A stretch of DNA of 64,000 nucleotides from Litorimonas sp. (GCA_029936425.1 JAPYSU010000012.1:1-64000), one strand, 5' to 3'. Positions 27,501 to 36,509 are shown, counted from the first letter of the stretch. Translations and numbers: made by a program. The notes: a model not told the origin generated them from the letters alone.

Positions 27501-30500
27501 CGTCAGGATCGGACGACGCAGAACCGTCCAGAGAAACGGTTGCCCCTTCTGAGACAGAAGGCTGATCCGGTCCGGCATTGGCGACAGGCATGACGTTCTG
27601 ATTGGAAACTGTAATGTCAACCATGTCAGCGGTTGAGTTGGTCGTACCGTCATTGACGATAAGAGAGAACGTTAGAGTTTCCGAGGCGTTGGAGCTGAGA
27701 GCAGGAGCTGTGAAAGTAGGAGAAACAGCTGATGGATCTGAAAGAGTCACCGTGATGCCGTCCGTTTGAGCCCAAGCATAAGTCAGAGTATCACCATCAG
27801 CATCGGACGAGCCGCTTCCATCAAGAGTGATGGTGCTTCCTTCCGCTACAGCAGGTTGATCAGGACCAGCATCTGCAACGGGAGCGCTGTTCACATTGGT
27901 AATAATAATATCAACACTGTCCGCCGCGGAGTCGGCTGTTCCGTCATTAACAGTAAGGGAAAATGTCAAGGTTTCATCTGTGTTCGAACTCAAAGTCGGA
28001 GCTGTAAAAGTAGGTGAAACGGCACTAGCATCTGAGAGGGTTACGGCGGTTCCAGAGGTTTGGGTCCAGGCATATGTTAACGGAGTGCCGTCAGGGTCGG
28101 AAGAGCCCGAGCCGTCTAGCGTGACGACTGTAGCTTCGGCAATAGCCGTTTGGTCAGGACCGGCATTTGCTGTAGGAAGCCTGTTAACGATTGTATTTTC
28201 ACTGGCACTATTATTTGCAGCTATTCCATCAGGAACGGCACTTGTGATAGAAACGTTGTTCGTCAATGTACCGCTCGTACCTGGGTCAATTGTCACGTTT
28301 ATTGTAAAGGAAGCTGTGTTCCCTGACGCAATTGTGCCTAATGAACAAGTTGGAACGCCCGTAGGGTCTTCGGCACATCCTGATGTGGACACAAAAGTTA
28401 CCCCTGCAGGTAAAGCTGTTGTCGCTACAACAGATGTTGCCGCGCTCGGACCAAGGTTTTCAATTTCTGCTGTATAGGTCAAACTACTGCCAACATTGGC
28501 CGGATCATTTCCATCAGTAAGCGTGATGGACAAATCGGCTGCGGCATTGACTGTCAAAGTGTCCGAAGCCGTACCGCTATTACCTGAGGAGGATGTCAAA
28601 TTACCCGATACATTCGTGTAAGACGCAGGAGCTGAGGCAACTGTATCAACTGTAGCTGTACAGCTTGCGCCAGCGGCAACAGAGCCGCCTGAATAAGAAA
28701 AAACTCCAGAACCAGCGACAGCTGTAAGTGTTCCGCCTATACAGGTCGTACTGACATTTGGAGGCGTTGCAATGATGAGACCGGCGGGTAAATTATCCGT
28801 AAAGTCCAAAGACGTTGCGCTCAGAGCAGAGGCGCTATTGTCTATCGTAAAGGTCAGTGTGGAAGGAGTAGAAACACTGACCGGATTTGGAGCAAAAACT
28901 TTTGCAAAGCTGGGAGGCACTTCAATTTCGAGATTAGCTGTAGCGGGAGGCGAGATAACAGAAACGCCCGAAACAAGATTGGTAGTTGTGTTTGCATAAC
29001 TCCCGGGGGAAGCAGAGCCGGGGATATCAATAATAACTGAAAAATTACAACTCTCCCCAACGCCCAGATTGCCGCCTGAGAAAGTCAAATTGCTTGTGCC
29101 AGAAATCTGTGAGCCTGTTCCGCAAATGTTGTTTGTAGGCAGACCAGAAGCGACCAACCCTGGGAGGGCCGCATTTAAATCATCTGTAAATCGTAGATTA
29201 CTTAGCGCACCGCTACTCGTGTTAGTAATTGTGAATTCAAGAGAAGTTGTCCCACCAGGCCCTCCGGGAGCTGTAAAGGCTTTTGTGAATGTTGCCGAGC
29301 CAGCCGTAACAACGAGGTCCGCCGAGGCTGTATTTAAAGGAGCTGAAACGCCATTGACTGTTGCGAAGCCATTAGATGTTGTATTGGCGTAGGTGCCGGG
29401 CGTTGCTCCAGAAGGAACGCTGATGTCCACATTTATAGTACACACACTCGTCGCCGCCAAAGTGATGTTGGATATATTGATAAGGCTGGTCCCTGATATT
29501 GTCGCGTTACAGCTATTGGAATTCGTTGCTGAAAGCTGTGCGCCTGACAGCATTGCGTCCAAATCGTCTAGGAAATTGATGTTAGTGGCCGTCAACGTCC
29601 CTGAGTTCTCGATTGTGAATTCGAGGGTCGTTGTTTGACCAGGTTCAACTGAACCGTCTGGGAAGTCTTTAGATAAAATTACATTGGCTGTCGCAGACTC
29701 TATCGACAGGGCGTCGGACGCAGGGGGGACTGTAATCGCGTTTCCGCCATAATTGGCAGATAAATTACTGCTTGAACTGGCGTAGGTTCCGGGCGCTGCC
29801 CCACTAGGAACACTTACGAGTGTTTCTATTTCGCATGAGTTTCCTGCCATTAAACTGCCGCCGGAATAAGTTAGATTAGAGGTGCCGGATAAAGTTCCGC
29901 CGCAAGTGTTGGTTAATGCGCCACCGGATGCCGAAAGTCCTGAGAGGGTAGAGTTTAGATTGTCGCTAAAAAATGAAATCGTTGCATCTGATGAGCCAGT
30001 ATTAGCGATTGTATATCGCAGGGTAACATCCTCACCAGGAGAAACCGGATCATCGGAAAACTCTTTTGAGAATTCTAAACCACTAACTACAAGGTCATTA
30101 CTCGCACCTGTCGTGGAAAAAGATGTTCCGGAAGCCGACCCTGTCAAATTGCTTGTAGTATTCGTATATGTACCGGGATTGGCAGCGGCAGGAACTTGTG
30201 TGGAAACACTAAAATTACAACTCTCGCCCGAAGCAAGGCTGCCTCCAGAAAATGACAAATTGGTTGTCCCGGATATCATAGAGCCCGCTCCACAAACATT
30301 TGAGAGGGGGAGGCCTGTCGCTGTAAGGCCGGGTAAGACCGCATTTAAATCATCCGTAAAAGCCAGGCTTGTTAAAGTGGCTGTGGACTCTGACGGATTG
30401 GTAATTGTGAATTCCAAAGTTACGGCATCACCACTAGAAACCGGGTCATCTATAAATTCTTTTGTAAATAAAACTGATCCGCCATCCGTAACCTGGAGAT

Positions 30501-32214
30501 TATCACTAGCTGTGGGACCAGAAAAATTTGATCCTCCTGACGCGCCCGATAAAGTGCCTGATGTGCTTGAATAAGTACCTCCCGGTACATCGTCAGGTAT
30601 TGTTATGTCGACAGTAAATGTACAGAAAGTAGATGATGCAAGATTGCCACCGGATAGAGTAATAAAGCCTGGGTTTCCAAATCCTCCGGAGGTATTGGAC
30701 CCCGAATTTAAATTAAGGCTCGAGCCGCTTCCGCAAACATCCGTTGTATTTCCTGCGAAAGTGATAGGTGCCGGTAAAAATGAGAATTCATCTCGAAAGG
30801 AGAGGTTCGTCAGAGCACTTCCCCCACTCGTATTTGAAATAGTATATTCCAAAGAGACTGTACTCCCTGTACCGACGGGATCATTCGTGAAGCTCTTTGT
30901 AAAACTTGGTAGATCCGCTTCTATCCGTAAATTATCCGCTGCCGGAGCTCCTGTAGACGGATTGCCTCCAATGCTTGCTGTAACCGAGCTGGTTGAATTT
31001 CGGTATGTACCAGTTGAAGCTCCTGAAGGGATTTGAAGCGTCGCGGAAAATGTACAAGAGGCTCCTGGTCCAAGAGATCCGCCTGCCAGAGTCAATACGT
31101 TTGTTCCAGATAGTGTAGAGCCAGCGCCACAAATATTTGAAGAGGGCATAGTTGTTGCAGTTAACCCACTCAACACTGCGTCGAGATCATCAGTAAAACT
31201 AATATTCGTGGCTTGCTGTGATCTATTTTGATTTCGAATGGTAAATTCAAGATCAACAGTTCCACCAGGCGTTGCCGGATCGGTTGTGAAGCTCTTAGTC
31301 AGCAAGAGAGGAGTGGTTGTGACATTAAGCGTTGCTGTTGCTGTACCTGCTCTTGTGAAATCTACAAGAAGATCATCAGAAGTAGTTGTCAGAGCGCCTA
31401 CGGCTTGGCCAATGACATCAACAGTTACAGTGCAGCTTGCTCCGGCATCCAGAACCTGAAATCCACTAAAATTAGCTCCGTTGGCATCCAGAGTTATGGT
31501 GGTTCCGCCCTCAGGGGCGGTTAAAACTGTATCATTGAAATTACCAATACAGCTTGTGCTGGCATTGGACGGCGTAGCAATTTCGATGCCTGTGGCAAAA
31601 CTTTCTGAAAAATCTAAATTTCCAATATTTTGAGTGTTGGCCGAATTATCAATGACATAAGTCAGCGTAGACGGAGATCCGAAGGAAACAGTTGAAGGGG
31701 AAAAAGATTTTGAAAAACCGGGAAGTGTCGCCACAACATTCAAATCTGCGTTTGCAGTTCCGCTGTTGCCAGTCGATGATGTCAAATCTCCAGATATATT
31801 TGTATAGGTTCCTGTTGCGTCAGTTGTTACATCAACACTGATAGTACAGCTGGATCCGGCTCCAAGGCTTCCTGCCGAATAGCTGATGCTTGTGCCTCCG
31901 GATGGTGCAGATAACACGCCGCCAGAGCAGGTTGTAACGGCATTCGCAGGTGTCGCTATGGTCATGGCTCCTGGCGTGGCAGGAAGGTTATCGGTAAAAT
32001 TCAGGGAAGTTGCACTGGTTCCACCAGTAGAGTTATCAATTGTAAAGATTAATTTTGCAGTGCTATTCGGTCCCACTGTATTCGGGGAAAAGCTTTTGGA
32101 AAACCCGACTTGAGCAGAAGCGCTAGTTGCAATTCCTGATGCGGCGAGCAGGAGGGCGAAAAAAGTGAGAGATTTTCTAAAAAATTCCCATCCGAAATTA
32201 CGCTTTGAATTCAT
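24514..32214 (-). CDS. Giant repeat protein with C-terminal outer-membrane beta-barrel (autotransporter-like adhesin)
   Basis: About 2566 aa from the ATG at 32214, which gives a long signal peptide MNSKRNFGWEFFRKSLTFFA ending SASAQ; the frame extends to 32265 without a better start. Layout: about residues 36-1220, nine DUF7933/DUF11-like beta-repeats (FSKSFSPNTVGPNSTAKLIF, FTKSFTNDPVGTGSTVSLEY, with TCTxxV and SYSAGSLGAG motifs); about 1225-1340, one DUF11 (DLSITLTDGNDPANVGSSLT); about 1343-2028, seven PKD-like repeats of 98 aa (ADAGPDQ, LDGSGSSDPDGD, VSPTFTAP, LTFSLIVNDGT); about 2029-2240, two Ig-like repeats (VTFNFSEEVIGFTLEDITVT); about 2295-2566, a 12-strand-type autotransporter barrel ending VSFELD. 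It should be anchored in the outer membrane with the repeats outside, as an adhesin or surface-layer protein. No peptidase motif seen. Confidence 0.88.
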   Translation of the reverse strand: MNSKRNFGWEFFRKSLTFFALLLAASGIATSASAQVGFSKSFSPNTVGPNSTAKLIFTIDNSTGGTSATSLNFTDNLPATPGAMTIATPANAVTTCSGGVLSAPSGGTSISYSAGSLGAGSSCTISVDVTTDATGTYTNISGDLTSSTGNSGTANADLNVVATLPGFSKSFSPSTVSFGSPSTLTYVIDNSANTQNIGNLDFSESFATGIEIATPSNASTSCIGNFNDTVLTAPEGGTTITLDANGANFSGFQVLDAGASCTVTVDVIGQAVGALTTTSDDLLVDFTRAGTATATLNVTTTPLLLTKSFTTDPATPGGTVDLEFTIRNQNRSQQATNISFTDDLDAVLSGLTATTMPSSNICGAGSTLSGTNVLTLAGGSLGPGASCTFSATLQIPSGASTGTYRNSTSSVTASIGGNPSTGAPAADNLRIEADLPSFTKSFTNDPVGTGSTVSLEYTISNTSGGSALTNLSFRDEFSFLPAPITFAGNTTDVCGSGSSLNLNSGSNTSGGFGNPGFITLSGGNLASSTFCTFTVDITIPDDVPGGTYSSTSGTLSGASGGSNFSGPTASDNLQVTDGGSVLFTKEFIDDPVSSGDAVTLEFTITNPSESTATLTSLAFTDDLNAVLPGLTATGLPLSNVCGAGSMISGTTNLSFSGGSLASGESCNFSVSTQVPAAANPGTYTNTTSNLTGSASGTSFSTTGASNDLVVSGLEFSKEFSDDPVSPGEDVTLRYTIANTGSSDATISFFSDNLNSTLSGLSASGGALTNTCGGTLSGTSNLTYSGGSLMAGNSCEIETLVSVPSGAAPGTYASSSSNLSANYGGNAITVPPASDALSIESATANVILSKDFPDGSVEPGQTTTLEFTIENSGTLTATNINFLDDLDAMLSGAQLSATNSNSCNATISGTSLINISNITLAATSVCTINVDISVPSGATPGTYANTTSNGFATVNGVSAPLNTASADLVVTAGSATFTKAFTAPGGPGGTTSLEFTITNTSSGALSNLRFTDDLNAALPGLVASGLPTNNICGTGSQISGTSNLTFSGGNLGVGESCNFSVIIDIPGSASPGSYANTTTNLVSGVSVISPPATANLEIEVPPSFAKVFAPNPVSVSTPSTLTFTIDNSASALSATSLDFTDNLPAGLIIATPPNVSTTCIGGTLTAVAGSGVFSYSGGSVAAGASCTATVDTVASAPASYTNVSGNLTSSSGNSGTASDTLTVNAAADLSITLTDGNDPANVGSSLTYTAEIENLGPSAATSVVATTALPAGVTFVSTSGCAEDPTGVPTCSLGTIASGNTASFTINVTIDPGTSGTLTNNVSITSAVPDGIAANNSASENTIVNRLPTANAGPDQTAIAEATVVTLDGSGSSDPDGTPLTYAWTQTSGTAVTLSDASAVSPTFTAPTLSSNTDETLTFSLTVNDGTADSAADSVDIIITNVNSAPVADAGPDQPAVAEGSTITLDGSGSSDADGDTLTYAWAQTDGITVTLSDPSAVSPTFTAPALSSNASETLTFSLIVNDGTTNSTADMVDITVSNQNVMPVANAGPDQPSVSEGATVSLDGSASSDPDADILTYAWSQTSGRSVTLSDASAVSPTFTAPELNSNTSETLTFSLIVNDGSVDSLADTVDITITNVNSAPIADAGPDQTNVTEETVVTLDGSASTDSDADTLTYIWTQTSGTNVALSDATSVSPSFTAPALNSSAPETLTFSLIVNDGTLDSAADAVSVTITNVNEMPIAEAGPNQSDVIETSSVTLNGSGSFDPDGDALTYSWTQTAGTNVTLSDASAVSPSFTAPTLDSNTPESLTFSLIVNDGTVDSAADTVEVTVANVNGTPLADAGPDQTAVIENTSITLDGSASSDPDGDTLTYSWTQTAGTNVTLSDASAVSPSFTAPTLDSNTPETLTFSLIVNDGTVDSVADTVDVIVTNVNKAPVANAGSDQSDIIHGTTVILNAENSSDPDGDELSFRWTQSAGPIVTLSDTTAISPSFTAPDLQETTILTFNLVANDGQVDSETDQVDIIVLENAPPTLTISGVPETIDGPFTVTFNFSEEVIGFTLEDITVTNGTASNLQNTSGGNGAAKSGEPKQETMETPSIYTALISPVGEGRLTITVSAGVLTDMAGNPIEATTVAATVIDTTSPSVSIAALPEEVRGPFTIQVNFSEAVTGFTANDLTLDNASASEFISLNAQSYSVLITPLIQGTVSIDINANVAQDGAGNGNTAADTATTEFIDEDFVRTRTMAAISNFLIRRADQITLNDPDLAFRLLNSRTEGKITGSADDNRAQVNFNASASGEDANLYKIVGADAAARINLWTEVNFSRLKSETAQNSMALAFAGIDYRLNEKTILGFMGQYDWADEEDDREDVSVSGQGWMVGPYIVSRLTDNLVFDGRGAWGQSDNDISPFRTYTDEFETDRWLLKGQFTGDFDIDAWKIYPSLAVIYFEENQQAYTDSLDIEIGSQKVKLGRATFGPRISKTFAYNEKVSFIPNLSVRGIWDFTRTDILNINTGFASETDKLRARTEAGFTALFESGTSLRLDGFYDGIGAESFEAYGVKINVSFELD
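26130..28185 (-). repeat. Seven tandem 98-residue PKD-like repeats (DNA period about 294 bp)
   Basis: Within the giant surface-protein gene. Units share ADAGPDQ, LDGSxSSDPDGDxLTYxWTQ, SDASAVSPxFTAP and LTFSLIVNDGT. Two neighbouring units are almost identical at DNA level: 26467-26607 and 26761-26901, offset 294 nt, with about five differences by eye in 141 nt, which points to a recent duplication or gene conversion. Confidence 0.85.
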
Positions 32215-32398
32215 CTTATTTGCCCCAATTGCATCCAACAGCCAAGAAACGCCGTCAGCCCTCATAAAAAAGATAGCTGTATCGTGACAAGTTTTTCAAA
32301 AAAAGCAAAGTTAAAATTACTCTTTTTTAACCTTCTCGGACTTGGGAGGTTAGAAGTTTATGCTAGGCCGTGAATAGCTTCCGGAGCGCCATAAAATT

Positions 32399-33235
32399 TT
32401 AAGCTTTCTTGTCGGCGAATATGTGAAGTGCAATATATGGCTGCACTTTGGCGGGCAAGCGAGTCCATATATTCAGTAGTCTGGTTTTCCGCACTAACCT
32501 GATAACTGGGCTTATATATTCATGTCTTTTAGCAAATTCCATATCTGTGGTTACACGGTCAAACAAACGATCCGTTATGGTTTTATCAGTTTTTATTTCT
32601 AGATTGTTTTCATGAGCAAATTTTATGATTTGCGAAATGCGAATGAAATTCAGAGTTTTCCATAACCCGACACAGGAGTATTTACGTTCAAATTTGTCTA
32701 TTTTCTTCTTAAAAACTCTTTGCGTAATTTTTTTAGTGCCCAAGACAGGTAGTCCAAAATGAGACTCATAAGGAATGTCATAATTGGGACATAATATGAT
32801 GGCGCGTCCTCCTGGGCGTAACAAGGAATGCGTTTTCAGCAATCCGGCTTTCCAGTCATTGAGATGCTCAAAAACATTGATAGACCAGATCAGATCAAAC
32901 CCTGTTTCATCTTCAAAGTCCTCGAGCGGCATTCGACTTATTATCAAGTTATTATAAGAGGCCTCTTTGATCTTATTTAAAATGGTTTCGTTTATTGAGA
33001 ATGTGTCTGAAGTTGGTTCTAGCGCAATAATTTCTTCGAGACTTTTACTCATTCGTGCCGCAAGCAAACCCGACCCGGCGCCGATTTCGAGCCCTCTTGA
33101 TTGGTTGCCTGTAAATGGAGAAATTTCTGCCCATCCGAATAAGGCCTCTGATATCCATGTATTAAAAAATTGATCGCTTGGACAGTTCTTGGGTCGGAAA
33201 ACTTCCATTTCGTCTGCCCATGTTCGATTCGTCAC
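32399..33235 (-). CDS. SAM-dependent methyltransferase, class I
   Basis: About 278 aa from a GTG at 33235, placed 5 nt after the stop of the upstream aminotransferase gene. The frame runs on to an ATG at 33310 but that would overlap the neighbour by 70 nt; an ATG at 33208 is the other choice. Motif I is GLEIGAGSGLLAARM, then ALEPTSDTFSINETIL; DLIWSINVFEHLNDWKAGLL and LLRPGGRAIILCPNYDIP are motifs IV and post-motif. Typical of Methyltransf_11/23 enzymes that act on sugars, lipids or small molecules. In this cluster a glycan or nucleotide-sugar substrate is likely. Start position uncertain. Confidence 0.85.
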   Translation of the reverse strand: MTNRTWADEMEVFRPKNCPSDQFFNTWISEALFGWAEISPFTGNQSRGLEIGAGSGLLAARMSKSLEEIIALEPTSDTFSINETILNKIKEASYNNLIISRMPLEDFEDETGFDLIWSINVFEHLNDWKAGLLKTHSLLRPGGRAIILCPNYDIPYESHFGLPVLGTKKITQRVFKKKIDKFERKYSCVGLWKTLNFIRISQIIKFAHENNLEIKTDKTITDRLFDRVTTDMEFAKRHEYISPVIRLVRKTRLLNIWTRLPAKVQPYIALHIFADKKA

Positions 33236-33240
33236 TAGGT

Positions 33241-34380
33241 TTACTGCCGCAAAGCGTTCTGGAGAACTTTTATAACGCGCTCTACTTGCTGAGACTTTAA
33301 TTCTGTCCATAAAGGCAAGCGGATCAGATTTGCCGCGCTGTTATCTGTCACGGATAAGTTTCCGCTGGACCTCCCGAAACGTTTACCGGCCGGAGAGGAA
33401 TGTAAAGGAACGTAGTGGAAAACGGCATAAATGCCTGCCATTTTGAGTTTTTCTAATACCTTCTTTCTGTCGTGCTCAGAAGAAAGAATAATATAATAAA
33501 GGTGGGCGTTATGTTGACAATATTCAGGGATGTGAGGCCGTTTTATCAGTCCCTTAGCTTCAAGAGGCTCTAAAGCTTGGTGATATAAACTCCAGAGAGC
33601 CATTCGTTTGGAATTTATAAAATCTATGGCTTCAAACTGAGCCGCGAGTATGGCGGCTGACAATTCTCCGAGTAAAAAAGAAGAACCTAGGGTTTGCCAA
33701 GTATATTTATCAACTTCCCCGTTTGCAAACTTAACCCTGTCCGTACCTTTATTATGAATCATATTAGCCAGAGAAATTCGGTCTGGATCACGGATTAATA
33801 GGGCACCGCCATGTCCGCAGCTCACATTTTTGGTTTCATGAAAACTCAAAGTTCCTATGTCTCCAAGACCTCCCAATGGATGTCGTTTGAAAGATGCACC
33901 TATGGAATGCGCGGCATCTTCTATGACAAGCAACTTATGCTTTCTGGCGATCGCCAAAATTTCATCCATTTCACAGGCGACCCCGCCATAATGAACGACA
34001 CAAATGGCCCTGGTTTTAGGCGTGATTGCATCTTCAATGAGGTTTTCATCAATGTTCTGCGTAGCAGATTTTATATCAACAAAAACAGGAACACCGCCAC
34101 GTAAGACCACAGAATTTGCCGTTGAAACGAAGGTAAATGACGGCATGATAACTTCATCGCCTGGTTTCAGGTCAATTAACAAAGCTGCCATGTCCAAGGC
34201 CCCTGAACAGGAATGGGTCAGCAAAGCTTTAGGGACATTATGAGTGTTTTCCAGCCACTTTTGACACTGTTTGGAAAACATCCCCTCCCCAGACAGTACG
34301 CCATTCCTGTAAGCGCGCTCTAAATTGTCAGTTTCTCCCCCTGACATAAATGGGCGATTAAAGGGAATAATTGGATTCAT
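33241..34380 (-). CDS. wecE: WecE-like dTDP-4-keto-6-deoxy-hexose aminotransferase (DegT/DnrJ family)
   Basis: 379 aa. PLP-dependent sugar aminotransferase; E. coli WecE (RffA) makes dTDP-4-amino-4,6-dideoxygalactose (dTDP-Fuc4N). It matches WecE through IPFNRPFMSGGETDNLERAY, CQKWLENTHNVPKALLTHSC, GDEVIMPSFTFVSTANSVVL and VHYGGVACEMDEILAIARKH; the PLP lysine is in SFHETKNVSCGHGGA (about residues 183-197). The start overlaps the cupin-like gene by ATGA. With the WecD-like acetyltransferase at 35766 it suggests dTDP-Fuc4NAc or a similar amino sugar. Confidence 0.88.
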   Translation of the reverse strand: MNPIIPFNRPFMSGGETDNLERAYRNGVLSGEGMFSKQCQKWLENTHNVPKALLTHSCSGALDMAALLIDLKPGDEVIMPSFTFVSTANSVVLRGGVPVFVDIKSATQNIDENLIEDAITPKTRAICVVHYGGVACEMDEILAIARKHKLLVIEDAAHSIGASFKRHPLGGLGDIGTLSFHETKNVSCGHGGALLIRDPDRISLANMIHNKGTDRVKFANGEVDKYTWQTLGSSFLLGELSAAILAAQFEAIDFINSKRMALWSLYHQALEPLEAKGLIKRPHIPEYCQHNAHLYYIILSSEHDRKKVLEKLKMAGIYAVFHYVPLHSSPAGKRFGRSSGNLSVTDNSAANLIRLPLWTELKSQQVERVIKVLQNALRQ

Positions 34381-35432
34381 TTGATCGACACGACTTTCCG
34401 AGAGCCGCCATAGGTCGCGATAATCATTTCATCTGAATTATCAATAGAAGCCGTTTTCCCTGTAAAACGTCCAACAAGACTTGTAACAAGAAATTCCAGA
34501 GCATTTTTCTTAGCAAGATTGAGCCAGGAAGGAAGTTCATTTCTTCCTGCAGTCGAAATTGTTCTGTGCGGGACGCCTATCGTTCGGTCTAGATTACGAA
34601 CCTCATGCCACCACATTGTCGGATTGAAAAGCAAATCGCCAGGCTCAAGCGTCACACTATATTTGTTGATTTTGGAAAACAGGGGAAATCTTTCCTTTTG
34701 TAATGCGTCATAATTATGAGAATCTAGTTCAGAGGTGTGTACATAGGATTCTCGATCGCGCCCATATGTCGGATACATTGCCATATAATTTTTGGGGCTC
34801 ACAAATAACCACTTTTTACGTCCATGCGCCATAAAAAATATATTGTCGCCTCCTGCACAATGAAAGCTCGACCCCACCTTTGGCCCGCCGATAAAGACCT
34901 CTTTCCGGATAATTTCTCGTTTGAAGAATTTACTTATTTTGCCGGACGGAAAACTATCTGCCAACTCAGGGTGATCCAGAAAGAGCTGACTTGATCCAAT
35001 GACGTAAGCAGGGTCATCTCTTTCCATTTTTTCAATTGTGTCACGGAGTGTCGTATATTGGACTGTGTGATATGTGAAATCTTTGTTGGGCTCAGCGTTT
35101 GGGTGGGTGGGAACGCGTGTCCCGCCATACTCGGACTTTAGAGAATCCCAGCTTAAAATAGAGGGATCACAAAAATTCCTTATGACGAAAGGCCTGATGT
35201 CTCGTCCGGCCGCTTTGAATGCGTCATAATCAAAATTTTCAACTGTAAACTCTGGAATATCTAGGGTTTCACCGTCCGGTAAATCTTGATATTTTTCATG
35301 CAGTTTGGAGAGACAGCGTCTTTCCCATTCTAAAAAAATGTTTTGGGTGTTCGCAAGATGTCGACAGATATATATGAATTTTATCCATATTGGGGCTGAT
35401 ATGAAGTTCTGATTTTCAATATCTTGAAACAT
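34377..35432 (-). CDS. JmjC/cupin_8-like protein with altered metal site
   Basis: About 351 aa from the ATG at 35432 (GGGGG 5 nt before it); the frame to 35444 begins at a TTG within the ribosome-binding site. Resembles the cupin_8/JmjC-like Fe(II)/2-oxoglutarate oxygenases: FVIRNFCDPSILSWDSLKSE at the N-terminal half, SSFHCAGGDNIFFMAHGRKK with GRKKWLFVSPKN, and PGDLLFNPTMWWHEVRNLDR. The distal His is present (WWHEV) but the usual HxD reads HCA (His191, Ala193), so one metal ligand is missing or replaced by the Asp three residues further on. Coupled by ATGA to wecE. Could modify a sugar precursor or protein, or be inactive. Confidence 0.75.
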   Translation of the reverse strand: MFQDIENQNFISAPIWIKFIYICRHLANTQNIFLEWERRCLSKLHEKYQDLPDGETLDIPEFTVENFDYDAFKAAGRDIRPFVIRNFCDPSILSWDSLKSEYGGTRVPTHPNAEPNKDFTYHTVQYTTLRDTIEKMERDDPAYVIGSSQLFLDHPELADSFPSGKISKFFKREIIRKEVFIGGPKVGSSFHCAGGDNIFFMAHGRKKWLFVSPKNYMAMYPTYGRDRESYVHTSELDSHNYDALQKERFPLFSKINKYSVTLEPGDLLFNPTMWWHEVRNLDRTIGVPHRTISTAGRNELPSWLNLAKKNALEFLVTSLVGRFTGKTASIDNSDEMIIATYGGSRKVVSIK

Positions 35433-35765
35433 GCCTTCCCCCAAAGGAACTTACTCATCCATCTCTATCTGCCGGATAAACCATGACGAGTTTCACTCGT
35501 CAGATAATACCCGAAAGAAAACCGACAGAAAGCCAAAATTGGATGTCTTTGAAATTTATAGTAAAAAGGAATTTCAAAGGTTGCGCCAGTTAATCCGGGG
35601 AAACTGTTAGAGTAAGCTCTTGCCAAAAACAATAGCATATTCGATAGTAAACCAAAGATAGGGGCGCCAAAGACAATGCGAAAAACGATCCATATTTCTG
35701 ATAATATTGTGAGTTTTTGCGTATGCACTCCGAACTTTGTTTAGAGCATTGGCAGTAATCTGGAT
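35433..35765. promoter_or_regulatory. Divergent intergenic region of the glycan cluster
   Basis: 333 nt between the divergent cupin-like and acetyltransferase genes. A perfect hairpin TGACGAG (35484-35490) / CTCGTCA (35496-35502) is the only clear structure. No strong promoter matches seen. Short minus-strand frames here have weak starts and no recognisable protein. Confidence 0.4.
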
Positions 35766-36509
35766 ATGATAGAGATCAAAGACTGGGACAGTCATTTTTT
35801 CGGCTTTAAAGTTGCTGAATACAGACAAACAGATTTTGACGGGGAAGTACTGAAATCAGCTATAGATTCGGCGAAAGACGAAGAGGTCTGCCTCTTGGTT
35901 TATACGACCCCGGCTCACACTCAATTTCTGTGTGATGAAGTAACGGTTTTAGCTGATAGACGTCATATCTTTGAATTTGATCTGGAAGCCTCTGATTTAA
36001 AAAAGCTTGCAAGTGGGCCTGAGTCCATAGAAATTTATGAGAGTTCGGAGAGTAATGATAGGCTTGAAGCCTTGGCTATTATCGCGGGCGGGCATTCCCG
36101 ATTTTTTACGGACCCTAATTTTCCAGAACAGGCGGCCATTGCGTTATATAAAATGTGGATGCGGGCCTCTCTGGCAAAAGATATGGCAGATGTTGTTTTC
36201 GTAACTCGCGACAAGGAAGGAGAAATCGCCGGAATTGGGGCGGGACGCATTGATGCTGATGGAATAGGCGTACCAACCTTAATGGCAGTAGATAAAAAAA
36301 TGACGGGACAGGGACTGGGCCGAAGCTTCGTTCTGTCATGTATGTCCTGGTTGAAACAAAGAGGGGTGAAAACGGCCCGTATAACAACTCAGAGTAAGAA
36401 CAAGCTTGCTTGCAATTGTTATAAAAGAATGGGGTGGCAGTTGGTTGACAGGCAGGATATTCACCATATCTGGTTAAAACCTCCGACAATTAAAGCCCAA
36501 TATTTATGA
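35766..36509 (+). CDS. WecD-like GNAT acetyltransferase
   Basis: 247 aa. N-terminal domain begins IEIKDWDSHFFGFKVAEY, like the E. coli dTDP-Fuc4N acetyltransferase WecD (RffC) and other sugar N-acetyltransferases. The GNAT part is at about residues 110-240: AGGHSRFFTDPNF, acetyl-CoA pyrophosphate loop MTGQGLGRSFVLSCM (Q/R-x-x-G-x-G/A form), RITTQSKNKLACNCYKRMGW and a C-terminal IHHIWLKP. Predicted to N-acetylate the amino sugar made by the nearby WecE. Runs into gtrA by ATGA. Confidence 0.8.
   Translation: MIEIKDWDSHFFGFKVAEYRQTDFDGEVLKSAIDSAKDEEVCLLVYTTPAHTQFLCDEVTVLADRRHIFEFDLEASDLKKLASGPESIEIYESSESNDRLEALAIIAGGHSRFFTDPNFPEQAAIALYKMWMRASLAKDMADVVFVTRDKEGEIAGIGAGRIDADGIGVPTLMAVDKKMTGQGLGRSFVLSCMSWLKQRGVKTARITTQSKNKLACNCYKRMGWQLVDRQDIHHIWLKPPTIKAQYL

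Noticed and set aside
26130..28185. Regular repeats that might be taken for a CRISPR array
   Set aside because: The period is about 294 bp with no short direct repeats or unique spacers; they encode PKD-like domains in an open frame.
29882..30574. Long plus-strand frames opposite the giant repeat protein (also 27896-28477 and 30605-31036)
   Set aside because: They are shadows of a repetitive coding strand: Val/Pro/Ser-rich, without motifs or convincing ribosome-binding sites, and the minus strand reads as a coherent protein.
35465..35828. Short hydrophobic minus-strand frames upstream of the acetyltransferase gene
   Set aside because: GTG-type starts without a good ribosome-binding site, no known family, and overlap with the acetyltransferase start region.
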